Assembly: GCA_029961685.1 (NCBI GenBank)
Contig: JARWKL010000010.1
Location: 21,006,087 to 21,070,086, forward strand
From: Aristolochia californica
Taxonomy: Eukaryota > Streptophyta > Magnoliopsida > Piperales > Aristolochiaceae
Reading direction: 5' to 3'
Length of the DNA stretch: 64,000 nucleotides
Below are positions 11,343 through 21,037 of the stretch, piece by piece. How positions within the stretch are numbered: position 1 is the stretch's first letter; the number at the start of each line of letters is the position of its first letter. The translations under genes were made by a program, and so were the position numbers. The notes below the pieces were generated by a model, which saw only the letters and a list, made by a program, of their open reading frames with translations, made no database searches and was not told where the DNA came from.

Positions 11343-12735
11343 ATTGGTTTTTAGGACTTGGAGTATGGTCTTTGGATTCTAGATACCCATTATTTTTCTT
11401 TTCTCGTATTGATACTTCTTTCGTTTCTTTATAGTTGCTAGAATTCATTTTCTGATTTTGCTGGTCAACTTCTTGTTCTTGCATCCAATATCAATCCAAA
11501 CAATAGACAAAGTTTATTATCCAACATGTTGTTGTTATTCAGAAAAGCAAGTTATGATGATATTCTTCAGAATTTCTTCTCTGATTTGAGTAGTTGCAGC
11601 TATCGATGAGTAGCAATAGATATTTGAATTACGTTCTCTGATATTGGTGGTACTTGTGATGCCGAGTCTATTCTTGTGATGTCATCATCCTCTGTTTCTT
11701 TTTTATCTCTTGGTTCATGTTCGATCAACGACAATCTGATTTCCAGGAATCAACAGCCAGCACCCAGCATATCTTCCAAAGTTTATTTACGCCGCTTGAT
11801 CAATAGTCCATTCTAATTCACGTTGTTTTTTTCGGAGAAGACGACTCTGGTTCTGGTGGAGATGAAGATTGTCGTTTGAACGTCTCAGAGGATCTGCTCT
11901 CGTATTCTTATTGCGGAAGGTTTAGTTCTGGAAGGCCATCATCCAGTCTATTTATGCAGATTAATCTAGACGAAATTTCCGAGTTAAGTTGCTATTTAAT
12001 CCTCTCTCTACAAGATTGATTTATTTCAGAAAGTTTCCTTTGTTGTTTCTTCGTTGTTGCTTCTCCGAGAATCTCTGGTTCAATCATTGTCTCTCTGCTG
12101 GTTCCGTCAAGTTAATCTGTTGGATCTTCTATTTCCGAAAGTTATTGATCACAACCCGTAGTTGGTTTTGGAAATTACTCGATTTATCTCGTTTGATTTA
12201 CCGGTGATTTGTTTCAAAAGTTGTTGATTTCTCGACTGCGATGTTATTCCGCTCTGTTCGGCTGTAGGGAAGACAACCCACTATTGCTGATTTAAATTGT
12301 TTCCTAAACCAAATTGAATCCAGCACATTACCATGGTGAATATATTATCCTTGCTGAGTCAACCCCGTGAACTAGGCTACCCATCTAGTTGTTGTCGAAC
12401 CAACCTACTGAGCTAACTCGGGCCAACCCGCTCCAATTCAACTCAATGAATTAACATAGACATGGCCTACTTATTTCATGAGTCAGTTATATGGGTCTAG
12501 ATCACAAATTTTATATCTATTCTTCTGTGACTCTGCTATATTGATCTGTTATTCGACTCGGTGCAACTCATCACTTTTTCTCTAGCTGGATTATTATTTT
12601 AAAGTATTGACAACTTATTCCTTGGCCAACATATTTATTTGGTACAGATACTTGCATTAGATTATTTCATGGGTCATTTTACAAGGATTGTTTTGGTTTG
12701 TGTAATATGGGCCCAAACCCATTTCAATTGCTACT
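11343..12735 (+). other. Leader and interior of family C element, no gene seen
   Basis: No frame longer than about 70 residues was found, and none carries a gag, protease or RT motif. The region is C/T-rich in places with no repeats that I recognise. Confidence 0.5.
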
Positions 12736-13268
12736 ATTTTGTCTCTTTGAATGAGACATTATTATTAAAGAAGAGGTGGCCTTAGTATCTTTTCTCATAC
12801 CATCATTTATTTCACTCTCAAAAATATTTTTGGGAAAAACCCTTTTTGTAACTTATGAGTGTTACAATGGTTGGGACACCATGAGAGTCGGTGCCCAGAT
12901 TGGGACACCATGATGGATGAGTTTATTACTAATATCATATAGTCCCCCTGAATTGGCATTTATTACTCCTACCACTTGAGAGTTGTTGTCCTGTGGAAGG
13001 ACACAGCGATGGAGGAGTTTTATTACACTTCTAAGCATTGTGTATAGACCCACTACCTACAGAAGATAGGAGTGTGCCCTACTAGAGTATGGAGCAATGT
13101 CATACGGCTTAGAGTGATTTTATTCTCACTTTTCTTATGCCAATTGGGCCACATAGAAGAGCCACCAAAGTGAGATGGAGTGTTGGAAAAACCCACATAA
13201 CTAAGAGGACTGCCATTTTATACAAAAAGATTTTATACATCATTTGCAGCAAACTGGGAATTCATTAT
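12736..13268 (+). repeat. 3' internal module shared by families B and C
   Basis: The same module is at 24540-25223 and, inverted, at 48062-48840. Shared marks include CACTTGAGAGT, GGACAC and GTGTGCCCTA, and a block near 13210-13262 that reads like the end of copia RNase H with a deletion. In copies 2 and 3 the left part has become a minisatellite. Confidence 0.75.
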
Positions 13269-13419
13269 GGGGGGGTTAGTGCACATGACTCAAGACATGA
13301 TCTTCATGCGCATTATGCAGTTCATGTCCTGATGTCATTAGGGAGCGCCGAAATTCATGTCATGTACATGAACATACATGACTCAAGAGTTCGTGTCTCA
13401 AGAGTAAAGGGCGAAAAGT

Positions 13420-14210
13420 GCTTTTCGCCCGTTTCCGCCCGATTTTGAGAATCATCTACATGACTCTCGTGCAGGCTCTCTTTGGCTCAGACCGTCTCGC
13501 TCGTTTCTCCTCATTTCGTTCCAGCAGCCCCTCTGTCGTCTCCCTGAAGCTCGAGCTCTCTGCTTCCTCTCTCGTCTCCGCCGTCCCTCTCTGGTCTCCC
13601 TCTCTACTGCCTCCATCTCTCGCTGCGAACGTCCTTCCGACGTCCTTCTCCATCTCGAACTCGTTCTCCCTCTGAACCTCCCACTCGCTTCTCCCTCTCT
13701 CTTATCCCTCTCGGCCTCCCTCTCTTCTCTCTGTCTCTTCTCACTCTTTTCTCCCTTACGGCATCTCACTCCCTTCTCCCTATCGCTCTTATGTTTTCCC
13801 CAAAAATTCCCTCTGATTTCCCCTATTTCAGTTTTGGTTTTCTTCGATTTTGACATTGGGCTTCGATTTCTTAATTTCCACTTCGATTCAGCATCGATTT
13901 CCCCATTTCAGCTTTGATTTCAGCCGTCAACTTCGGTTTAACAGCCCTCCTCCCTCTCCTCTCCCTCTCAACCTCTGTTGCAGAGCTTCTCGGCCTCCCT
14001 CTCCTCTCCCTCTCAACCTCTGTTGCAGAGCTTCTCGGCCTCCCTCTCTTCTCCCTCTCTGCGTACCGTTGAAGCGCCGCCTCTATCAGCGTTGCTCGCC
14101 GCCGTCGCCGTTGCCCACTGGCTCATCGCCGTCGCCGTTGCCCACTGGCTCGCCCCTGAGGAAGACGATGATAGTTTTTCACCCCTGAGGAAGACGACGA
14201 TAGTTTAAAA
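13420..14210. other. GC-rich cargo, possible captured gene 5' region
   Basis: The block is rich in CTCCCTCTC and CG-containing motifs and unlike its AT-rich surroundings. Open frames exist on both strands (13452-13856 minus, 13850-14188 plus) but are low-complexity and unrecognised. It may be captured promoter and 5' exon sequence of a host gene, or simple GC-rich filler. Confidence 0.4.
13950..14060 (+). repeat. Tandem repeat, about 45-base unit
   Basis: A unit containing CAACCTCTGTTGCAGAGC and CTTCTCGGCCTCC occurs twice almost unchanged, with a partial third copy. Further short tandems follow: GCCGTCGCCGTTGCCCACTG twice near 14100-14155, and CCCCTGAGGAAGACGA twice near 14153-14200. Confidence 0.8.
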
Positions 14211-14996
14211 CTATCGTCATCAAAATCATTAATTTATAAAATAATTATTTTATTTATTTAATACATTTATTTTATAATTACTATTTTAAAATAGTGATTT
14301 AATAGTCATAATTAAAGTATTTTTAAAATAAATATTTGATAAATTATTTTGGCATAATTATTCGATTGCTATAGTTAATTAAACCAATGGTTTTAAATTT
14401 TGTGATAATATATTATTAATTAATAATATATAAAATATAATATGTTAAATTTATGATTAGATCAATTTTTTCTCTTAAATTATTCATTTTTAGGTTAAAG
14501 TATATCATATATTATTAATAAATTAATAACTCAACGTATTACTTTCATTTTTTTATTTATAACGTTATTTATTTATTATTTGTAATTATTCATGTGCGTA
14601 TTTCAATGGCTCATGTAATTACCATATTAATGCATAATAAAATATCTAATTCAATTAATAAATATATTAATATATTTAATTATACATTAAATAATTTATT
14701 CGTGTAGTAATAATGGTTATTTTACTTAATTTGGAGTTTAAAGATTATGTTGTAATTAAGTATACTGTAAAGGTTTAGAGATTCTCTTGTTTTTTATGTT
14801 TTTCTCATGTTAGGGCACTAACACTGGAAACTATTTTCCAGTGCACATGAAGTCGTCAACACTAACACCAAGTGCGAAGATGATCTTCATGTACATGACT
14901 GACATGATCTTCATGTTGGACATGAACTTGATCTTCATGTATCCATTTGAGGGACTAACCCCCCCAATGTTCTCTCACCCCCAGCTTGAGGGAGAG

Positions 14997-15303
14997 TGTT
15001 GGAAGATAGGCCCAAGCCCACATGACCAAGGAAAGCCCACATAACTAAGTGTGTTGGAAGATGGGCTCAAGCCCATAAGACCAAGGAAGACCCACTCATT
15101 CAAGAGATGTGGAAGATGGGCTCAAGGCCCATAGATCAAGGAGAAGGCCCAAAGGCCCATACAATGATGGTAGGATGGTAAATAAAGAGTCATCTCATAG
15201 AGGTGGCATTGATGTAATTAGGTTAAAGTTCTAAGGTTATAATTGTAATATTGTAGTTTGATTAATCTATAAATTGAGCTTCAGGGGAAGGGTTAGGACA
15301 TCT
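14997..15303 (+). repeat. 3' LTR, family C, 3'-truncated
   Basis: It starts TGTTGGAAGATAGG after the polypurine tract and matches 10960-11265. Homology stops at about 15302, losing about the last 65-70 bases of the LTR. Confidence 0.82.
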
Positions 15304-15536
15304 GGTTAACAATCTACACAAGAACTAAATATATATGTATTGAATTGTTCTGTAGGACAGTTTGAGACTCATAAGATTATTTGTTATTGTTAGTGTTATA
15401 GTTTGAGATTGTCGTCGGTGCATTTTGGATTGCATTTCCTTGATTTCATTGAGTTTTATATTGCATACTTTGTTGACTAGTATGTGATGTGTTTTGGTGA
15501 CAGAGTGTGGTGCATGTATGTCAACTAATTGTATTG

Positions 15537-15697
15537 GATATATTATTTATGCAGTGTTGAACACTCAAGGTGTGGACCACTTTTAATAGCTTTGGGTAGT
15601 TACAAAGTTGCTTTTGAAATTGAAAATCAACATCGCCTCAATTTTTCTTTGGGTACTTAATTTTCCATCATGGAGGGGGAATACGATGGGACCGTCA

Positions 15698-15728
<31 letters not shown>

Positions 15729-15982
15729 TTATGTTTGTGTTGTAAGATGAATTAATATATTGTCAAATTTTCTTTTATTGTCTTTGTTACAAGGTTGGGT
15801 AGTTGAGCGAAAAGTCATAGAACCTTAAGTTTGATCGAGTTAAATTTTAAAAATAATACAAAACATTAGATGAGCAAAAAATGTAGAAAAAAGGAACATA
15901 ATTCAAAAAAAAACAAGAGTACATAATACAAATTTAATATTTTTGCAATATGAAACTAACATGAAGCATAATATGAAATAAA
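15537..15982 (+). repeat. Dispersed repeat, copy 2, with (ATT)n expansion
   Basis: It matches 10225-10605 but contains an extra (ATT)n microsatellite at about 15699-15728. It is cut at ATAAA by the LTR starting at 15983. Confidence 0.7.
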
Positions 15983-16589
15983 TGTTGAATTTATGTTCCC
16001 TTTTCCAATATTCCGAGCAAGAGAAAGAAGAAAGAAAAAGAAGAAAAGGGAAGAAGAGCTCTCAGATAGAGAGAAGAAAAAAGAAAAGAGAAAAGAGAGG
16101 TATGCGCCAAGCAAAGAGAGAGAGAGAGATTAACTCAAGAAGGAGATGTATAACTTCATTAATTCCGAATTACAACACCTCTATTTATAGTAGAGGAAGA
16201 GATAGAGTCCTCATACAATTAGCCTTCCAATCTCCTAATTACATTCCAACTCTAGCTCTCTAAAATAAGTCTATCAACACAATCTACTACAAGTCTAATA
16301 TGAGTTAAACTAGAACTCTTTCTTCAATCACGTGAATATAAGGGAGGAGGCCAGCTCGTGGCCTTATCCTTGTGGGTCCCACATGATCTTCCAGCTCATA
16401 TTGTTAAGGTTGTTAGCTCGTGGTATCTTTGTGGATCCCACTTGATCTTCAAGTCTTCTAACTCATTTCAGATTGTGCTTATTAACTTCTTAACTCGTGC
16501 TAGCTTGGGTGAGGACTCTTCTTGGTGTCCCACATCCTCATGGTGGGTCCCACCAGCTTGTGCACCGTGGTGGGTCTCACATTGTAACA
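15983..16589 (-). repeat. LTR of family A
   Basis: It is 607 bp, TGTTGAATTT to TTGTAACA on the plus strand, and matches the LTRs at 37986-38593, 39347-39984, 51454-52006 and 56663-57270. An AG-rich tract lies near its start. Confidence 0.9.
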
Positions 16590-16639
16590 CTCCCCCTCAA
16601 GCTGGGGGTGAGAAAACATCATAAATGCCCAACTTGTAG

Positions 16640-18120
16640 CATATGCTAGACATAATATTGTGAGTGACCAGCTTGGTGAGAATATCTACAACTTGACTTT
16701 GTGATGATAGATGGCTTAGAGATAAAAAAAACCTGCTTGGAAATTTTCTCGTATAAAATAGCAGTCCACTTCAATATGCTTTGTTCTTTCATGGAAGACT
16801 GGATTTGGTGTAATGTGTATTGCTGTTTGATTATCACAATATAGATCTATCTTATCTTCTTTGTAGAATCCCAATTCAGTGAGAAGAGATCTTATCCATA
16901 GGAGTTGACTAATAGTGTGTGCCATGGCTCTGTGTTATGCTTCTGCACTAGAACGTGCTACTACATTTTTATTCTTGTTTTTCCATGTAACCAAATTCCC
17001 TCCAACCATCGTACAAAATCCCAAAGTAGATTTTCATTCATCTGGGGATCCGGCCCAGTCTACATCTGAGAATCCTTCGATGTTAAAGTGAGCGTGGTTT
17101 TTATAGAGAAGCCCTCTTCTTGGAGCTCCTTTTAGATATCGTAGTATCCTTTCAAGTGCTTTCCAATGACTAAGTTGTGGCTTGTGTATGTACTGACTTA
17201 CCACACTTACTGCATATGATATATCCGGCCTTGTTACACACATGTAAATAAGTTTTCCCGCTAGTCTTTGATATTTCCAAATATCAACATCTTCTCCAGT
17301 GCCTCCACATAATTTTGTATTTGAGTCCATAGGAATGTCTTCTGGTTTGCATCCCATCATTTCTATCTCCTCTAGTAGATCAAGGGCATACTTCCTTTGG
17401 GATAGCACAATCCCATGTCTAGATTGTAATACTTCAATACCCAAAAAATATTTGAGTAGTCCAAGATCCTTCGTCTTGAATTCAGCACATATTTTTTTCT
17501 TTGTTTTCTGGATGCCCTTGGAATCACTACCACTTAAAATGATATCATCAACATATATAGCCAAAATTACCTTACCTCTCGGTGTGTTTTTAATAAATAC
17601 TGAGTGATCTCCAGAGCATCTGTAAATGCCAAACTGTATGAGGGTTTGACTAAATTTCTCAAACCATGCCCGAGGGGACTGCTTTAGACCATACAAAGAT
17701 TTTTTTAGGTGGCATACTGACTCCCCCTCAATCACATACCCAGGTGGTTGTGGCATATAAATTTCTTCTTTAATATTCCCATTCAGAAATGCATTTTTCA
17801 CATCAAGTTGATATATCGGACATGATGAATTGACCACCAGAGATAATAATATACGTACCGAATTCATTTTTGCCACTGGAGAGAAGGTTTCTTCATAATC
17901 AATTCCATAACACTGAGTACAACCTTTGGCAACCAGTCAAGCCTTCAGTCGTGTAATTGACCCATTCGGATTATGTTTTACAGTATAAACCCACTACAAC
18001 CAATGGGTTTTTTATCTGTTGGAAGAGGAACCAGTGACCATGTCTGTTTGTCATTAAGTGTCTTCATTTCTTCATCCATTGCTACCTTCCACCCTAGATT
18101 TTGTAGAGCCTCCTGGTTTT
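16640..18120 (-). pseudogene. Family A copia pol fragment: RT and RNase H
   Basis: The largest open piece (17876-17034, 280 residues) is RT. It carries the QLDVKNAFLNG and YGLKQSPRAWF motifs, the active-site YVDDI near 17545, and the start of RNase H (GFSDVDWAG). The RNase H end is at 16925-16716, with YCDNQTA and a HERTKHIE motif. At least two stops or frameshifts separate the pieces (near 17030 and 16720), and the frame is closed upstream of 17876. Confidence 0.9.
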
Positions 18121-18596
18121 TATCAAAAATTGTTTGTAGTTTATTTATTTACTTTACATATAATGTTTTGTAAAATATAGATGCCTCCATATCTTCTCCA
18201 TCCATGACACTTGCATCCACATCATATAGATCTATTTACTCATTCGGTCCAACCACGTCTCTATCACATCCTCGCTTAAGCGAGGATGTGGCCCATCAAA
18301 GAGTTCCAGAGTGGACGACACCATGAGAGAGCATTTGGGTTTTATAGTCCCCTCTTTACTCATTGGGTAAGTCATGTCCTTTGCAACCATGTGGATGAAA
18401 GGGTAGAGAAGTTCAAGGCCCACATTGATGATCGGTTATAGGCTATATGCCCTTATATCGAGGTAATATTACAAATTCCTCAATTAGATTTTTTAACGTG
18501 CCTGTATTGATAAAATGTTTTTTATTTTATTCTTTTGATTTTGGATAAGTTTGATCTTGATTTTCAAAGTAACGGGGCAACACTAGTCATCGTGTA
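18121..18596. other. Stretch without recognised gene; contains a 26-base perfect palindrome
   Basis: A minus-strand frame at 18232-18423 has no recognised domain. The palindrome lies at 18265-18290, with half-site CACATCCTCGCTT. Nothing else was recognised. Confidence 0.5.
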
Positions 18597-19197
18597 TAGG
18601 GGTGGCACCAAGCTAAACCAGCTCGCAAACCATTTGAGCTCTACTCGGTTCTATTTTTACTTGAGCTCGACTCGAACTCGAACTTGAAATAAGGCTCGTT
18701 AAGTATAACAAGCCAAGCTCGGCTAGTTAGCGCATGAGCCAATTCTTTAGTATAGATTTTTTTTATGAAAATACCTTGACTCTAATGACTCTCGTCAATT
18801 CCCTCTTTAGTTGGTTGATTTATTTACTTCAAACCTCAAAGACGATCAATAGTTCAACCCTTTTGGATCCCTCAACATTTAATGTGGTTGTTTGCCAAAG
18901 GAATAAACACTGTTGATGGAGGTATTTGTTCTTTCTTTTAGGTCTATTAAGCTGGTTATTATACATTAGTATGTTCCATTGCAAAGTCCTGGAGTCCAGT
19001 GTAATAGCTTGTAGTTCAATGATACTATGTTCATCACAATATTCTCTTCTTTTATTTTTGTATTTTTTTTATTTTTAGAGTTTTAAATGTAGGTTGGAGC
19101 TCGAATCCAGCTCGAGCTCGAGCTCAAAATCAATTAAAATATTTTGGCTTGAACTCGATACCAATTTTAGGCTTGGGCTAAGCTAGTTCATTCACTA
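18597..19197. mobile_element. Degenerate hAT-like repeat with TAGGGGTGGCA end
   Basis: The left end TAGGGGTGGCACC and the subterminal GAGCTCGA/CTCGAACTCG motifs match the family flanking the P450. The right end (near GCTAAGCTAG, 19178-19197) is degraded, and no target duplication was found. The interior differs from the other copies. Confidence 0.5.
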
Positions 19198-19298
19198 GTT
19201 TTGAAAAAGAAAAAGAAAATAATACTCATGCCACTTACCATGACTGTAATACTAATATAAAGTAGGAGTTGGTATTCTCTGCTATACAACATCAAGAG

Positions 19299-21037
19299 TA
19301 GGGGTGGCTTCAAACCAAGCCAGCTCGAGCTCAACTCGATTACGGCTCGGTTCGATTCGGTATACCCAAATCTCGAGCCAAGTTCGAGATCCGAGATAGG
19401 CTTGTGTAACTTAATGAGCCGAGTTCGATCAAATCGAGGTCAGACTCGAAAGCTCGTGAGCCGGCTCATTAATTTAAGGAGTGGCGCGGGATTCGTGACC
19501 AAAGTGTCGAGAGGAGCGGGGGGGGAGGGGGGGGGGAATTCTTCCTCCCCTCGTCACCGCCGAGCCCCTCTGCTCGCTGTTGTGGCCGCCTCTGTCGCAG
19601 GTTGCCTTCTGCCTTTCCGTAGTCATTGATTCTATGGCCACCGCTTGATTTCTTCCCCCTCGTCTGCCTTTGCATTTGTTTCCATCACCGCCGCTTCTGT
19701 GGTCGCAGGCTTTATCCTCGATGATTGCCTGCGTGCTGGAAGCTTTTCCCTCGGTGTCGTTCCTCATCTCAGCGGAAAACCAGAATGAGCAGGGGGAGAA
19801 ATAATTCCCCCCCACGCACGCGAAGATGATTTCGCACGTGCGAGATCATAAAGTGAAAATATTTTTTTTCTTAAACTCTCCTTTCTCATGGCTCTTGAAG
19901 AAATTGAAAATACATTTTAGTAGAAATAAGTTTCTAGGGACTATTAGTGTCTCATGTTTTTAGTAAACATTTTTCTAATTGAAAATTCTTATTAAAAATC
20001 ATATAATTTTCTAAGTAAGATTTCCGTACCAAGATGGGATAGAAAACTGTATAGAAAATTTTTGAATAAGTATTTGACAGTTGATGCTGTAAAACTTTTA
20101 GCATGAATCAATTTTCGTAGCAATTTTTTGTTTGAGATTTTATTTGATTAAAAATTTATCGATAAGTATAGTAATATATTAGATTGATTTTAATTTTAAT
20201 TTATTTTCCTAAAAGAGGCAATAAGAGGTCTTAACTTTCCTAAGAAAAATTTAAAATATTTCTAGTCATTTTCTAATAAGTTACTAATAGTTATAGGATT
20301 TTATTTAAATATTTTTTTGGAAATATGTATCATAGGAAAAACATTTCTAGTTTTTCCTAGGATATAAAATTTCAACTAGGGGCACTAAGGAGGCCATAGT
20401 AAATTTATTGCCAGATTCAAAAATTACAAAATAAGTTAGACAACATTTGGAGTAAAAAAGATTAATATTGGTGGGTTCTAATACATTATTGAAATTCAAT
20501 CCTGAACATCCCCTATCATTATTTTTTTTAAATGTATGCATAATTTTATATATAATATATTTGACATATAGTTTATATAAAGTATTAAATGCAGGTTAAG
20601 CTCGAACTCAGCTAGAGCTCGAGCTCGAACTTGGTTAAAATCATTAGACTCGAGTTCGATTACAATTTTAGGTTCGATGCTAGGGTCAGTCGAACTCGAG
20701 TTCAAAATATTTAAATCAAGTTCGGTTTGAACAAGGTTCGGACTCAGTTGGATTTTATGCCACCCTTATGCCCAATTTTAAGTAGAGGTCATTCCCAATT
20801 TTATGTAAAATGTATGCATAATTTTATATACAATTTATTTGACATGTATTTTTTTAAAAATTTTAAATGTATGTTGGAGCATGAACTCGAGACTTGGATT
20901 TTCTGAAAAGTTTTAAATGAATGTTGAAGCTCAAACTCGACTCGAACTCGGCTCGAGCTCGAGTTCAAAATATTTAAATCAAACTTGGCTCGAACTTAGG
21001 CAGGTTTTGGGTTTGGCTCAGCTAGATGCCACCCCTA
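19299..21037. mobile_element. hAT-like non-autonomous element, left copy (L), at the 3' end of the P450
   Basis: The ends are TAGGGGTGGC (from 19299) and GCCACCCCTA (to 21037). They are flanked by ATCAAGAG (19291-19298) and ATCACGAG (21038-21045), an 8-bp duplication with one mismatch. The 8-bp target duplication and TAGGG ends fit the hAT superfamily. Subterminal regions are dense in CTCGAGCTCGA-type motifs, and the right terminal module is present twice (ends near 20765 and 21037). A GC-rich block sits at 19480-19810. No transposase frame was seen. Most of it (about 19640-21037) is repeated in inverted orientation at 23044-24300. Confidence 0.75.

Larger units (their letters stand above)
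13269..14965. mobile_element. Candidate non-autonomous TIR transposon carrying GC-rich cargo
   Basis: The ends are a perfect 12-base inverted repeat: GGGGGGGTTAGT at 13269-13280 and its complement at 14954-14965. Both subterminal regions (13280-13400 and 14835-14945) are crowded with CATG and ATCTTCATG motifs, as in elements whose transposase binds repeated subterminal sites. The interior holds a GC-rich block (about 13420-14210) and then a very AT-rich block. It interrupts the shared module of family C, whose other copies run across this point without it. No transposase was seen. Superfamily is unassigned because the target duplication is unclear. Confidence 0.6.
10960..15303 (+). mobile_element. 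Non-autonomous LTR retrotransposon, family C
   Basis: The 5' LTR is followed at once by a methionine-tRNA-type primer site at 11331. The 3' LTR at 14997 is preceded by the polypurine tract AGCTTGAGGGAGAG. The roughly 3.7-kb interior has no gag or pol, only a short remnant resembling the end of copia RNase H near 13210-13262. A TIR element (13269-14965) is nested in it. The 3' LTR is cut at about 15303. Target duplication cannot be checked because of that loss. Confidence 0.8.
15983..18120 (-). mobile_element. Family A copia element, 5'-truncated, minus strand
   Basis: A complete 3' LTR (15983-16589), the inverted polypurine tract with CTCCCCCTCAAGC at 16590-16602, then RNase H and RT. Homology to the other family A copies (39347 and 51454) ends near 18120, so gag, protease, integrase and 5' LTR are missing. 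Confidence 0.85.

Noticed and set aside
13452..13856. 134-residue Arg/Glu-rich protein on the minus strand
   Set aside because: It is low-complexity translation of a CT-rich block; no start context, no domain, and the opposite strand is equally open.
13269..14965. CACTA (En/Spm) assignment for the TIR element
   Set aside because: Subterminal repeats fit, but the ends read GGGGGGGTTAGT rather than CACTA outward, and no 3-bp duplication is clear.
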